This document shows positions 1 through 6,420 of a DNA stretch of 35,882 bases, piece by piece. The DNA lies in IMG/VR virus record IMGVR_UViG_3300013126_000110, positions 1 to 35,882 of that record, one strand, 5' to 3'. Numbering within the stretch: the first letter of the stretch is position 1; every line of letters begins with the position of its first letter. The stretch is from a virus. The translations under genes and the position numbers were made by a program. The notes below the pieces were generated by a model that was given only the letters and a program-made list of their open reading frames with translations, was not told where the DNA came from and ran no database searches.

Positions 1-7
1 AAAAAGA

Positions 8-39
8 TTTGGATAAGTGAAATATTATCCTTATCTTTG
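8..39 (+). promoter_or_regulatory. Host-type promoter with inverted-repeat spacer
   Basis: TTTG at 8-11 and TATCTTTG at 32-39, 20 bp apart, match the Bacteroidota -33/-7 promoter. The spacer is the inverted repeat GGATAA...TTATCC (11-30), nearly identical to that at 5904-5923. It drives the gene at 66. Confidence 0.85.
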
Positions 40-65
40 ACCTATAATCATTAAAACAAAAAACA

Positions 66-365
66 ATGGCAAGTAAAACATTTAAAATCGGAGAGTATTG
101 CAAAGGTGGTATAATTACAGCAGTTGCAACAAAAACTAAAATTACTATCATCGGTAAAGAGTGGGATTTTAGTAAAGGTAGTAACAAAGGTAGCGACCAA
201 TCAAACGCAAAAGAATGGATACGCAAAGAATTTACTACAAAGTTTGGCAACCCATATAGAGATATGTATAATTTTTTGAGTGATTTAACTACTCATTATT
301 ATGCAGAACAAATTTTGGAATGGTGCGAAAGCAAGTCCGATATGAATAAACAATTATTTTGGTAA
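66..365 (+). CDS. Hypothetical early phage protein, 99 aa
   Basis: I do not recognise this protein. It is a small soluble protein with no membrane segment or signal peptide. It starts with MASKTFKIGEYCKGG, and the second half is rich in aromatic and acidic residues. The ATG at 66 follows an A-rich leader 26 nt after a strong host-type -7 box, without a Shine-Dalgarno sequence. It is transcribed on its own, since the next gene has a promoter too. Confidence 0.8.
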   Translation: MASKTFKIGEYCKGGIITAVATKTKITIIGKEWDFSKGSNKGSDQSNAKEWIRKEFTTKFGNPYRDMYNFLSDLTTHYYAEQILEWCESKSDMNKQLFW

Positions 366-381
366 AATAATTTAAAATAAA

Positions 382-413
382 TTTGGAATTGTAAAAAAGA
401 AGTATTATCTTTG
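382..413 (+). promoter_or_regulatory. Host-type promoter
   Basis: TTTG at 382-385 and TATCTTTG at 406-413, 20 bp apart. The left half of the spacer (GGAATTGTAAAA) matches the palindromic promoters at 5547 and 7323, but the right half is degenerate. Confidence 0.85.
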
Positions 414-444
414 ACTTATATTAATCAATTAAATAAATAAAACA

Positions 445-1107
445 ATGGGGCAGTATTACAAAGCAGTATTTTTGGCAGAGAACAAAAAACCAATTGCAAG
501 TGTATCATCTTACGATTTTGGGAGTGGGGCAAAATTAATGGAACACTCTTGGGCGAAAAACCCTTTTGTGAGGTTTGTTGAAAGACAATTAATGGTAGCA
601 CCACAAAAAGTTGTTTGGGCTGGAGACTATGCAGACCACGAAGACCCTACAACAATTACGGAACGTGAAATCAAATTGTTGGCTGATGAAGAAAGCGAGT
701 ATTGGAACGCTGAAAAGTTAAGAAAAGAGGGGGTTAACTTATATAGTTTAGCAGATACAATCGGTAAACTTATACACGATGAACGTGTTGAAAACAAATA
801 CGAACACGATTACAAAGGGGTTGCACCTTTGACGGCAAAGTATTTGGTTAACCACGACAAAAAACAATTTGTTAATAAAACCAAAGTACCAAAAGACGGT
901 GACGGTTGGAAAATACACCCTTTACCATTATTGACTTGTGAGGGCAACGGACGAGGTGGTGGTGACTTTTATATTAACACCGAAAAGAAACAAGGGAATG
1001 TTAAGTTGATTGGAACTTGGGCGAGAGATACGATTAGTGTTGTATCAACAAAAGCAGAGATACCAAAAGAATATACGGAGTTGGTATTTGATTTAGTAGA
1101 AAGATAA
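445..1107 (+). CDS. Hypothetical phage protein, 220 aa (MGQYYKAV type)
   Basis: A soluble protein that begins MGQYYKAVFL, with central motifs VVWAGDYADHED (about residues 57-68) and a glycine-rich GNGRGGGDFY segment near residue 172. It looks like a family of unknown function seen in large phages, but I cannot assign a role. It has its own promoter at 382 and a strong terminator right after its stop (1115-1142), so it is a single-gene transcription unit. Confidence 0.82.
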   Translation: MGQYYKAVFLAENKKPIASVSSYDFGSGAKLMEHSWAKNPFVRFVERQLMVAPQKVVWAGDYADHEDPTTITEREIKLLADEESEYWNAEKLRKEGVNLYSLADTIGKLIHDERVENKYEHDYKGVAPLTAKYLVNHDKKQFVNKTKVPKDGDGWKIHPLPLLTCEGNGRGGGDFYINTEKKQGNVKLIGTWARDTISVVSTKAEIPKEYTELVFDLVER

Positions 1108-1114
1108 AATAAAG

Positions 1115-1142
1115 TGAGGGTAAATTTACCCTCATTTTTTTC
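1115..1142 (+). terminator. Rho-independent terminator
   Basis: Perfect hairpin TGAGGGTAAA/TTTACCCTCA at 1115-1134 followed by a T run, just after the stop at 1107. Confidence 0.9.
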
Positions 1143-1150
1143 ATAAAATA

Positions 1151-1182
1151 TTTGGTAGATTGAAATAAATTACTTATCTTTG
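1151..1182 (+). promoter_or_regulatory. Host-type promoter (TTTGGTAG class), near-leaderless
   Basis: TTTG at 1151-1154 and TATCTTTG at 1175-1182. The start codon at 1187 is only 4 nt beyond the -7 box, so the mRNA is probably leaderless. Confidence 0.82.
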
Positions 1183-1186
1183 ATGT

Positions 1187-1417
1187 ATGGAAAATTTATA
1201 TAAAATAACAGAAACTTTGGGTGGGTATCCTATTAAAGATTTGAGATATAATCAAAGAGATAATGTATTTGTTGGTAGAGTACAAGACCCTATTTGTGGA
1301 AGACCAACTTTACACGAGGGTTATGTTGTTGTTGTGTGGAGAAAGAATGGTAAAGTAGAACCACGTTATGGTAAAGATAGAACTGATTTAGAAATTGATA
1401 TAAAACTATTAAGATGA
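1187..1417 (+). CDS. Hypothetical protein, 76 aa
   Basis: A small protein rich in beta-prone residues (YVVVVWRKNGKVEPRYG near residues 46-62), with no family recognised. The start codon lies 4 nt after the promoter -7 box, so translation is probably leaderless. Its TGA overlaps the ATG of the next gene (ATGA), which suggests coupled translation of a two-gene operon. Confidence 0.75.
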   Translation: MENLYKITETLGGYPIKDLRYNQRDNVFVGRVQDPICGRPTLHEGYVVVVWRKNGKVEPRYGKDRTDLEIDIKLLR

Positions 1418-1752
1418 AACTAATACAATTTATTTATAAAGATACAATACTTGCACAACAAAGTGCTGAGATGTTTTTGAATCAGATTGATGAGCTTAAA
1501 TGGTTATTGGCAGAAGCTTATGAATGTTATCCCGATGACATTGAAACAAGATATGTTACATTTGAAGTTAATCCAAGTTTATCAAACTACGATTTAAGTA
1601 AAAAAGGTATTATTACTTTTAATGGTGGGTATCCCGAAATGGCAAAAGGAATCGTGATGACAATTGACGAAACAAGTGATGAGTTTTTAGATGCAATGGT
1701 AGGAAAAAATGTTGAAACTTTTATTGAAAAACATTTGCATTTTAAATTTTAA
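1414..1752 (+). CDS. Hypothetical protein, 112 aa
   Basis: A soluble acidic protein, unrecognised. It is the second gene of the 1187-1752 operon, starting on the ATGA overlap. It has a helical N-terminal half and a predicted beta-rich second half. No catalytic motif is visible. Confidence 0.78.
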   Translation: MKLIQFIYKDTILAQQSAEMFLNQIDELKWLLAEAYECYPDDIETRYVTFEVNPSLSNYDLSKKGIITFNGGYPEMAKGIVMTIDETSDEFLDAMVGKNVETFIEKHLHFKF

Positions 1753-1765
1753 ATACTTATATTTG
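1734..1765 (+). promoter_or_regulatory. Host-type promoter inside the end of the previous gene
   Basis: TTTG at 1734-1737 and TATATTTG at 1758-1765. The -33 box lies within the last codons of the 1414-1752 gene. It drives 1794. Confidence 0.75.
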
Positions 1766-1793
1766 TACTATAAATCAATAAAAACAAAACAAT

Positions 1794-2108
1794 ATGCAAA
1801 AGAGAACTATTATCAAAAGAATTAAAACTATCATTGAGAACTATGGCTCATTTGATGTAGCAGAAGTACAAGCTGATTGCAGTCCATGTGTAACCGCACC
1901 AGGTAACCATACTCATTTAGCAGAGGGTTTTAACCTTAATGGTGTTACTGTTAATGTATATGCCCCAAATGGTTTTAGTGGCGACCCGATTGATGATTAT
2001 GAGTTAAATTACGAAGAATTATCAAAGGACATATTGGAAGAGATTTTGTTTTTGGCTGACTTATTTGAAACAGACCAAGAAAAAACTATAAAAAGATGTG
2101 CAAATTAA
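1794..2108 (+). CDS. Hypothetical protein, 104 aa
   Basis: An unrecognised acidic protein with a short basic N-terminus (MQKRTIIKRIKTII) and two close cysteines in ADCSPCVTAPGNHTH (about residues 28-42). With the nearby histidines these could bind a metal, but that is a guess. Its stop lies inside a palindromic terminator that also contains the next promoter's -33 box. Confidence 0.78.
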   Translation: MQKRTIIKRIKTIIENYGSFDVAEVQADCSPCVTAPGNHTHLAEGFNLNGVTVNVYAPNGFSGDPIDDYELNYEELSKDILEEILFLADLFETDQEKTIKRCAN

Positions 2109-2116
2109 TTTGCACA
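2097..2116 (+). terminator. Palindromic terminator overlapping next promoter
   Basis: Perfect 20-bp palindrome TGTGCAAATT/AATTTGCACA followed by TTT. The -33 TTTG (2109-2112) of the next promoter is inside its 3' arm. Confidence 0.6.
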
Positions 2117-2140
2117 TTTAAAAAAAAATTACTACATTTG
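2109..2140 (+). promoter_or_regulatory. Host-type promoter, near-leaderless
   Basis: TTTG at 2109-2112 and TACATTTG at 2133-2140. The start at 2145 is 4 nt downstream. Confidence 0.78.
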
Positions 2141-2144
2141 TATT

Positions 2145-2423
2145 ATGGAATTAATATTTGTAAAACAAGATAGCACTGAATGGGAATATATATGGGACTT
2201 CGTTGCTAAACACCCTATCAATGAGGGGTTGGAAGAACCTAAAATAGCATTGAATGAGGGTGAAGCCTGGCAGTATATGGGAAGTTTTAAAAATAAAAAT
2301 AGACTAATACATGAGTTTAGACATAGGTATCACCCAAATACACAGAATGTATATAATCTTACATTTAATGGTAGTGATAGTTTTACTGATGAACAAATAG
2401 ATAAAACAATAAAAATAAAATGA
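2145..2423 (+). CDS. Hypothetical protein, 92 aa
   Basis: Unrecognised small acidic protein with several tryptophans (WEYIWDF near residue 12, WQYMG near residue 42). It is probably translated from a leaderless mRNA. Its TGA overlaps the ATG of the next gene, so the two form an operon. Confidence 0.76.
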   Translation: MELIFVKQDSTEWEYIWDFVAKHPINEGLEEPKIALNEGEAWQYMGSFKNKNRLIHEFRHRYHPNTQNVYNLTFNGSDSFTDEQIDKTIKIK

Positions 2424-2695
2424 TACAACAAGACCAACTAAACATTAAAAAGGTGAATGATAAATATAGGATAATGCTACGAGAGTCGTTTCTATTATTC
2501 TTTGATAAGTGGGTTGAGGTAACGTGGAAAGGTGAAGACCAAAAAGAAGTTCCGATTGAATTTAATTCTTTCAATGAAGCAAAAGAGTTTATCGTAATGG
2601 TGACACCAATGACTATACACAAAGGTGTACATGGGGTGCCGAGGGTCGGTGAAAATAAAAAAAGTTTAAGAATTATTTGGAAGATTGAAAAATAA
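2420..2695 (+). CDS. Hypothetical protein, 91 aa
   Basis: Unrecognised. It is the second gene of the 2145-2695 operon with an ATGA overlap. It has a central WVEVTWKGEDQKEV strand pair and a basic C-terminus. The end of the gene contains the -33 box (2676-2679) of the promoter for the downstream non-coding RNA. Confidence 0.76.
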   Translation: MIQQDQLNIKKVNDKYRIMLRESFLLFFDKWVEVTWKGEDQKEVPIEFNSFNEAKEFIVMVTPMTIHKGVHGVPRVGENKKSLRIIWKIEK

Positions 2696-2707
2696 TTCGT
2701 ACATTTA
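2676..2707 (+). promoter_or_regulatory. Host-type promoter for the 2.7-2.96 kb RNA
   Basis: TTTG at 2676-2679 and TACATTTA at 2700-2707, with the standard 20-bp gap. The last base of the -7 box departs from TTTG. No open reading frame follows, so the product is an RNA. Confidence 0.65.
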
Positions 2708-2715
2708 TAAAAAAA

Positions 2716-2960
2716 TTGTTGTGAGGGCATCTTGGGTATGCTACCTAATTAATTGGAGAACCAACATAGTTTAGGAGAAGATAGGTTCGATTCCTATGAC
2801 AACAACAGAGGGTACAAAGTACAAAACTCCTACTGACTATTAACTTAGAAGTAGAAGTATATTAGAAGGCGAGTAAAGTTCTCGAATGTACCCACTAATT
2901 TTGTTTGTTTGTTTTGATTGATTACAGCAGATGGGTATCCGTAATGGATACCCATTTGTC
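2716..2960 (+). ncRNA. Structured RNA with a 5' tRNA-like domain
   Basis: A promoter ends at 2707 and a strong terminator hairpin lies at 2931-2955, with no open frame between. The 5' part folds like a tRNA: acceptor 2717-2723/2798-2804, D stem 2726-2729/2739-2742 with a GG-bearing loop, anticodon stem CCTAA 2744-2748/TTAGG 2771-2775, a 5-nt variable loop, and a classic T arm ATAGG-TTCGATT-CCTAT (2781-2797). The anticodon loop is 22 nt instead of 7 and contains the hairpin TTGG-AGAA-CCAA (2753-2764). No CCA is encoded at the 3' side. The 3' part forms a three-way junction: GGGTACA 2810-2816/TGTACCC 2887-2893, enclosing CTACT 2830-2834/AGTAG 2850-2854 and CGAG 2870-2873/CTCG 2881-2884. Function unknown. 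Confidence 0.7.
2931..2960 (+). terminator. Rho-independent terminator of the structured RNA
   Basis: Perfect 10-bp stem ATGGGTATCC/GGATACCCAT with loop GTAAT, followed by TTGTCATTT. Confidence 0.85.
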
Positions 2961-2985
2961 ATTTATAGAAACAAAGAAAAGGGGG

Positions 2986-3228
2986 TTATTTCAACCCCAC
3001 CATTTGTTTTAATTCCTTTTTAATTTCCTTTGCTTTTTCACCTCGCCATGTACCAGCATTTGATAAAAAGTAAAGTATAAGTGTTTTAGCATTGTCACTA
3101 CCATAACCATCGGTTACATTTGCCACACAGTGCATTGCATCCAAATAAGGTTTAGCACCATAATTTACTTTTGTTCCCCAATCTTTGCTGATTTCTCTTG
3201 CGATTTGATAAATAGGTCTGTTTGTCAT
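2986..3228 (-). CDS. Hypothetical protein, 80 aa
   Basis: A small soluble protein starting MTNRPIYQIAREISKDWGTKV, with a central SDNAKTLILYFLSNAGTW segment. The pattern resembles small conserved phage proteins of unknown function. It is the only minus-strand gene in the first 8.5 kb and has its own host-type promoter (3257-3287). Confidence 0.82.
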   Translation of the reverse strand: MTNRPIYQIAREISKDWGTKVNYGAKPYLDAMHCVANVTDGYGSDNAKTLILYFLSNAGTWRGEKAKEIKKELKQMVGLK

Positions 3229-3256
3229 ATTATATTTGTTTAATTGTTTAACGATA

Positions 3257-3287
3257 CAAAGATAAACAAATATTTTTAATTTCCAAA
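3257..3287 (-). promoter_or_regulatory. Host-type promoter, minus strand
   Basis: Reading the minus strand: TTTG (CAAA at 3284-3287), 19 bp, then TATCTTTG (CAAAGATA at 3257-3264), followed by the A-rich leader of the gene starting at 3228. Confidence 0.82.
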
Positions 3288-3342
3288 TAAAATAATGAAA
3301 AAAATAAAAAATAATTTTTTTTTAAAAAAAGTTGCAAAAAAA

Positions 3343-3373
3343 TTTGCAGATTAAAAAATAAACTCTATCTTTG
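3343..3373 (+). promoter_or_regulatory. Host-type promoter
   Basis: TTTG 3343-3346, 19 bp, TATCTTTG 3366-3373, then the typical leader GTCGTAATCATTAAAC before the ATG at 3400. Confidence 0.83.
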
Positions 3374-3399
3374 TGTCGTAATCATTAAACAAACACAAA

Positions 3400-4239
3400 A
3401 TGGAAACTTTAAATTTAACAGAAGTAATTTTAGCAAATGTAGAAAAAAGCAATAAAGAGATTGCTGAAATGTTAAACATCAGTACACCAAGAGTGTCTTG
3501 CACACGAAATTGGCTTGTTAGAAAGGGTTTAGTTGAAAATACGACTAAGACTACCACAAAGTCAAAGAAAGAGCGTCTAAGCAACGCTATGAGCAAATTA
3601 GGTAAAACTACAAATACATACGTTAACCACAAAGGAGAGAACAAAGAAGTAGCACGTGTTAAAATGACAAACCACGTTGTTAATAGTGGGGTTGTTGGTT
3701 TAGTACCTACATTACCAAATACTGGTTGGGTTATCGAACAAAAAATTGCAAGTCAATTACCACAAATGGCTTTTATAGGTGCAGAAATTGATAAGTTGAC
3801 TTATAAATATATGAGAAACAATCTTAAAAATACCGATTTAATTGCTACAACACATTTTGGTAAGATAGGTGAATTAATCTATGGTAAAACAGAAAATAGT
3901 TATGCACATTTGATTTTAGATTATTGCGGTCACTTGTCAACTTTTAGCAAAGAAATTGAGTATGCTATTAACAATGATATTGTAAAAGTTGGTGGTATTA
4001 TGGCAATTACTTTTGGAAAGCCTTTGAGAGGTTTAGATAGTCAAACAACTAAAATCAAAGGTTTAGCACCTATAAACAATGGTGATACACGTTGTATGTC
4101 TGATAGAGGTATTGAGAACTACTTTGCAAAAATTACGGGTTGGAACTACGAAGTAAAAGAAATTTTTTATTATAGTGATAAAAAAGAAAATGGCAAAGGT
4201 TATCCAATGACTTTGGTTATAATACAAAGAATAAAATAA
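3400..4239 (+). CDS. HTH protein with methyltransferase-like C-terminal domain, 279 aa
   Basis: Residues about 5-48 look like a winged-helix or HTH domain (SNKEIAEMLNISTPRVSCTRNWLVRKGLV). After a basic linker, residues about 110-279 look like a class I SAM-methyltransferase-type Rossmann fold: MAFIGAEIDKLTYKYM resembles the acidic motif II region, and HLILDYCG lies where a motif IV strand would be. A classic GxGxG loop is not evident, so activity is uncertain. A DNA-bound modification enzyme or a regulator built on a dead methyltransferase are both possible. It has its own promoter and a terminator that doubles as the next promoter. Confidence 0.55.
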   Translation: METLNLTEVILANVEKSNKEIAEMLNISTPRVSCTRNWLVRKGLVENTTKTTTKSKKERLSNAMSKLGKTTNTYVNHKGENKEVARVKMTNHVVNSGVVGLVPTLPNTGWVIEQKIASQLPQMAFIGAEIDKLTYKYMRNNLKNTDLIATTHFGKIGELIYGKTENSYAHLILDYCGHLSTFSKEIEYAINNDIVKVGGIMAITFGKPLRGLDSQTTKIKGLAPINNGDTRCMSDRGIENYFAKITGWNYEVKEIFYYSDKKENGKGYPMTLVIIQRIK

Positions 4240-4246
4240 TTTTAAA

Positions 4247-4283
4247 AAAAATCGTAATTATGTTTGGTAGTTACGATTTTTTT
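4247..4283 (+). terminator. Terminator with next promoter in its loop
   Basis: AAAAATCGTAA (4247-4257) pairs with TTACGATTTTT (4271-4281). The loop contains the -33 TTTG (4263-4266) of the promoter for the 4319 gene. Confidence 0.7.
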
Positions 4284-4293
4284 CTTATCTTTG
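4263..4293 (+). promoter_or_regulatory. Host-type promoter (TTTGGTAG class)
   Basis: TTTG 4263-4266, 19 bp, TATCTTTG 4286-4293. Overlaps the terminator of the upstream gene. Confidence 0.82.
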
Positions 4294-4318
4294 TAAGGTA
4301 ATCAAAACACAAAGAAAC

Positions 4319-4579
4319 ATGAAAGTATTATCTGAAACAAAAGTAAACGAATTAAGAAACCATTACAAAGGTTTAGTTGGTAAACAAGTTACATTAATGG
4401 TAACGGGTGAACGTGTAAATGGAACGGTATTAGAATTTATCGAAAGAGAGTTTAGTTTTAATTTAAAAGTCGAACACGAACCCGTAAGGTGGGGTAATGA
4501 TATTTTTACAAACGCTGAACCATTTGCAAGAAAATGTGATAATTGGGGGAGTTTAAATAATTTAAAAGTGGTTGAATAA
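4319..4579 (+). CDS. Hypothetical protein, 86 aa
   Basis: Unrecognised small protein. The middle (GKQVTLMVTGERVNGTVLEFIEREFSFNLKVEH) suggests a small beta-barrel such as an SH3-like or OB-like domain, but that is only an impression from the alternating hydrophobic pattern. Its last codons form the left arm of a terminator. Confidence 0.78.
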   Translation: MKVLSETKVNELRNHYKGLVGKQVTLMVTGERVNGTVLEFIEREFSFNLKVEHEPVRWGNDIFTNAEPFARKCDNWGSLNNLKVVE

Positions 4580-4590
4580 ACCACTTTTTT
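4565..4590. terminator. Bidirectional terminator
   Basis: AAAGTGGTT (4565-4573) / AACCACTTT (4579-4587) with a T run on the plus strand and an A run on the other side. It ends the 4319 gene and probably also the minus-strand RNA that starts near 4675. Confidence 0.85.
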
Positions 4591-4675
4591 TTATTTTGTT
4601 TATTTTTTTATATAGGTAGGTTGGAGTCTACTCTCTCATCTTATTAGGACGACCCGTTTCGCTCTCGCATCAACA
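4588..4675 (-). ncRNA. Structured small RNA, copy 1 of a three-copy family
   Basis: Transcribed on the minus strand from the promoter at 4679-4710. The conserved core occupies 4674-4623: GTTGAT...CGAGA...GGGTCG, then a variable hairpin (CGTC/GATG), then the identical 14-mer AGAGAGTAGACTCC. The same layout occurs at 8375-8423 and 9303-9352. The hairpin sequence changes but pairing is kept. Copy 1 has an extra GCGAAAC insertion relative to the other two. No open frame is present. The 3' end is probably the terminator at 4565-4587. Confidence 0.68.
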
Positions 4676-4678
4676 ATA

Positions 4679-4710
4679 CAAATATAGGGAATAAAAATGA
4701 AACTACCAAA
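4679..4710 (-). promoter_or_regulatory. Host-type promoter for RNA copy 1, minus strand
   Basis: On the minus strand, TTTGGTAG (CAAA at 4707-4710), 20 bp, TATATTTG (CAAATATA at 4679-4686). The RNA core begins 4 nt downstream. Confidence 0.8.
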
Positions 4711-4749
4711 CTTTTTACCAGGTTTTTTTATTTTTTTTTTCATTAAAAT

Positions 4750-4780
4750 TTTGCATATATCAAAAAAAGTATTATCTTTG
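4750..4780 (+). promoter_or_regulatory. Host-type promoter
   Basis: TTTG 4750-4753, 19 bp, TATCTTTG 4773-4780; start codon at 4806. Confidence 0.82.
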
Positions 4781-4805
4781 TATCAACAAACAAACAATAA
4801 TACCA

Positions 4806-5264
4806 ATGAAAAAGAAACAAGTTTTAGCAAAATATGACAATATTATTAATGATATTGAAAAAAGAGTTAATCGTGTGAATAGTGGTGGTTGTGGTTTGTA
4901 TGCAAAAATGTTAGGTGATATTTTATCAAAAAATAAAATCAAGTTTGAATATGTTATTTTATTTAGACAAAAAGTTACACGTGATAAAGACTTAAAAAAC
5001 TATATTGAAAACAATGATGTTAAAATGGTGAATAATTGGTATCATTGGTCACACGTAATGGTTAAGATAGGTAAAAATTATGTGGACGCAGTTGGTGTGT
5101 TTAATAGTCCTATGTTTAATGGTAGTATATTAGAAACTAAAAAAGTTAGTGATAAATTTTTGAATGATTTGTTAGAACAAAAACATTTTTGGAATCCAAC
5201 TTTTAATAGAAAGACAGAAAAAACAAAAATACAAAGAATTTTGAAAAAACATTTGGTAGATTAA
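4806..5264 (+). CDS. Possible papain-like/transglutaminase-like Cys-His-Asp protein, 152 aa
   Basis: Three conserved-looking sites fit a cysteine hydrolase fold in the right order: Cys29 at the head of a helix (NSGGCGLYAKMLGDIL), His83 in a strand (WSHVMVKIG), and Asp94 in the next strand (NYVDAVGVF). Strand residues 46-54 (KFEYVILFR) lie between helix and His. This order is typical of the transglutaminase/papain-like superfamily, but the family is not recognised and catalysis is inferred. The C-terminus is strongly basic. It has its own promoter. Confidence 0.5.
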   Translation: MKKKQVLAKYDNIINDIEKRVNRVNSGGCGLYAKMLGDILSKNKIKFEYVILFRQKVTRDKDLKNYIENNDVKMVNNWYHWSHVMVKIGKNYVDAVGVFNSPMFNGSILETKKVSDKFLNDLLEQKHFWNPTFNRKTEKTKIQRILKKHLVD

Positions 5265-5283
5265 AATAAATTACTTATATTTG
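5252..5283 (+). promoter_or_regulatory. Host-type promoter (TTTGGTAG class)
   Basis: TTTG 5252-5255, 20 bp, TATATTTG 5276-5283. The -33 box overlaps the last codons of the previous gene. Confidence 0.83.
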
Positions 5284-5307
5284 TATCGTAATCAAAAACA
5301 CAAAACA

Positions 5308-5532
5308 ATGGCAAAAATAAATTTAGACAAACACATTTGGGAGGGTTGGACTGTTGGAGCCTTTATCCAAGACCTTGAACCAATGTTTAACATGATAATG
5401 AGAGGTCAATCATGGCAGAAACCTTTTAAAACAAAAGATGAGGTAAAAAAATGGTGCATGGATAACCAATCGTACTATAAAAAATACATACCAGACGTTG
5501 TTAATTATTTTGTTGAAAAATTACCAAAATAA
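5308..5532 (+). CDS. Hypothetical protein, 74 aa
   Basis: Begins MAKINLDKHIWEGWTVGAFI and is rich in W, K and aromatic residues; unrecognised. An in-frame ATG lies upstream within the promoter, at 5281, but the -7 box is there. The ATG at 5308, after the ACACAAAACA leader, is therefore the real start. Confidence 0.8.
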   Translation: MAKINLDKHIWEGWTVGAFIQDLEPMFNMIMRGQSWQKPFKTKDEVKKWCMDNQSYYKKYIPDVVNYFVEKLPK

Positions 5533-5543
5533 TTTTAAAAAGA

Positions 5544-5575
5544 TTTGGAATTGTAAAAACAATTCCTTATCTTTG
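5544..5575 (+). promoter_or_regulatory. Host-type promoter with perfect palindromic operator
   Basis: TTTG 5544-5547 and TATCTTTG 5568-5575. The spacer is the perfect inverted repeat GGAATTGTAAAAACAATTCC (5547-5566). Confidence 0.87.
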
Positions 5576-5598
5576 TTTCAACAATAAAATAAAACAAT

Positions 5599-5889
5599 AT
5601 GCAAGTATTAACACACACCGATAGATTAAATAAATTAAGAATTGATTTAGAAAATAAAATACGTAGACGTGTTGCAAAACAAACTAGATTTAGTAAACAT
5701 CAAAATTGTAAAGCATATTTGATTAAACGATGTAATTTTAATTTAGATGGTGGTCGATGGTTGGAAGAGATAACAAAAACTAATCTAATAGATAATAATG
5801 GTTATTGTTACGACTTTAATGTTTTAACACTTGAACAACTATGTGAAATTGGTGACGAACTATTTTATCCAAATTTAAGTAAAAAATAA
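5599..5889 (+). CDS. Hypothetical basic protein, 96 aa
   Basis: Unrecognised. The N-terminal half is basic and helical (LRIDLENKIRRRVAKQTRFSKHQNC), which could fit nucleic acid binding. The C-terminal half is acidic and has several cysteines. It has its own promoter with a palindromic operator, shared in form with the genes at 7374, 5960 and 66. Confidence 0.78.
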   Translation: MQVLTHTDRLNKLRIDLENKIRRRVAKQTRFSKHQNCKAYLIKRCNFNLDGGRWLEEITKTNLIDNNGYCYDFNVLTLEQLCEIGDELFYPNLSKK

Positions 5890-5900
5890 TTGTAAAAAGA

Positions 5901-5932
5901 TTTGGATAATTGAAATATTATCCTTATCTTTG
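5901..5932 (+). promoter_or_regulatory. Host-type promoter with inverted-repeat spacer
   Basis: TTTG 5901-5904 and TATCTTTG 5925-5932. The spacer holds GGATAAT...ATTATCC (5904-5923), matching the promoter at 8-39 at nearly every base. Confidence 0.85.
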
Positions 5933-5959
5933 TTTCATAATCAATAAAACAAAAACAAA

Positions 5960-6148
5960 ATGAAAATCAGTCAGTACAATTGGAGTTGGTGGTTTGTATC
6001 AACAATCATCATTTTAACTATCGGTTTAATGATAGGAATGGTTGCAAAACAAGAAAATGAAATGATAGTTGCAAATACTATGATGATAGTAGGGTTAATA
6101 TCATTGATACCTTGTCTTTATGTAGGTTGCAAACCTACTGAAAATTAA
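5960..6148 (+). CDS. Small membrane protein, 62 aa
   Basis: Two predicted transmembrane helices: about residues 9-28 (WFVSTIIILTIGLMIGMVA) and 38-55 (NTMMIVGLISLIPCLYVG). They are joined by a short polar loop. A tiny two-span inner-membrane protein, function unknown. The next gene encodes a protein of similar size and topology. Confidence 0.8.
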   Translation: MKISQYNWSWWFVSTIIILTIGLMIGMVAKQENEMIVANTMMIVGLISLIPCLYVGCKPTEN

Positions 6149-6160
6149 TTGTAAAAAAAA

Positions 6161-6192
6161 TTTGGTAGATTAAAAAAGATTTATTATATTTG
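6161..6192 (+). promoter_or_regulatory. Host-type promoter (TTTGGTAG class)
   Basis: TTTG 6161-6164, 20 bp, TATATTTG 6185-6192. Confidence 0.83.
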
Positions 6193-6219
6193 TATCGTAA
6201 TCAATAAAACATAATCAAA

Positions 6220-6420
6220 ATGAAAAAAGAACTTTTAGTATTAGCAATCGTAGGAATTATCGGACAAGTTACAATGTTGTACACTTTGTTATGTGTGGCA
6301 CACAACAATGACCAAATTATCTTATCAACGTATCTGTTTATATTGTTTGGTATCATTGGAACTGCAAGTATTTTGATTAATGACAAAATACAAAAAAATG
6401 AAGAAAAAACTACCGAATAA
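6220..6420 (+). CDS. Small membrane protein, 66 aa
   Basis: Two predicted transmembrane helices (about residues 4-26 and 33-54) and a short charged C-terminal tail (KIQKNEEKTTE). Function unknown. It is adjacent to a second two-span protein at 5960 and to a one-span protein at 6559. Together these form a cluster of tiny membrane proteins that could act at the host envelope, which is an inference from context. Confidence 0.8.
   Translation: MKKELLVLAIVGIIGQVTMLYTLLCVAHNNDQIILSTYLFILFGIIGTASILINDKIQKNEEKTTE

Noticed and set aside
2716-2810. Ordinary functional tRNA gene
   Set aside because: The anticodon loop is 22 nt with an internal hairpin, position 7-66 is a G-G mismatch and no anticodon can be assigned.
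2716-2960. tmRNA
   Set aside because: The tRNA-like ends are within 90 nt of each other and there is no tag frame or pseudoknot series between them; the extra structure lies downstream.
4650-4675. Hammerhead-like string GATGCGAGAGCGAAAC in RNA copy 1 (minus strand)
   Set aside because: The other two copies lack GAAAC and no matching NUH cleavage helix is seen; the shared core differs from a hammerhead.
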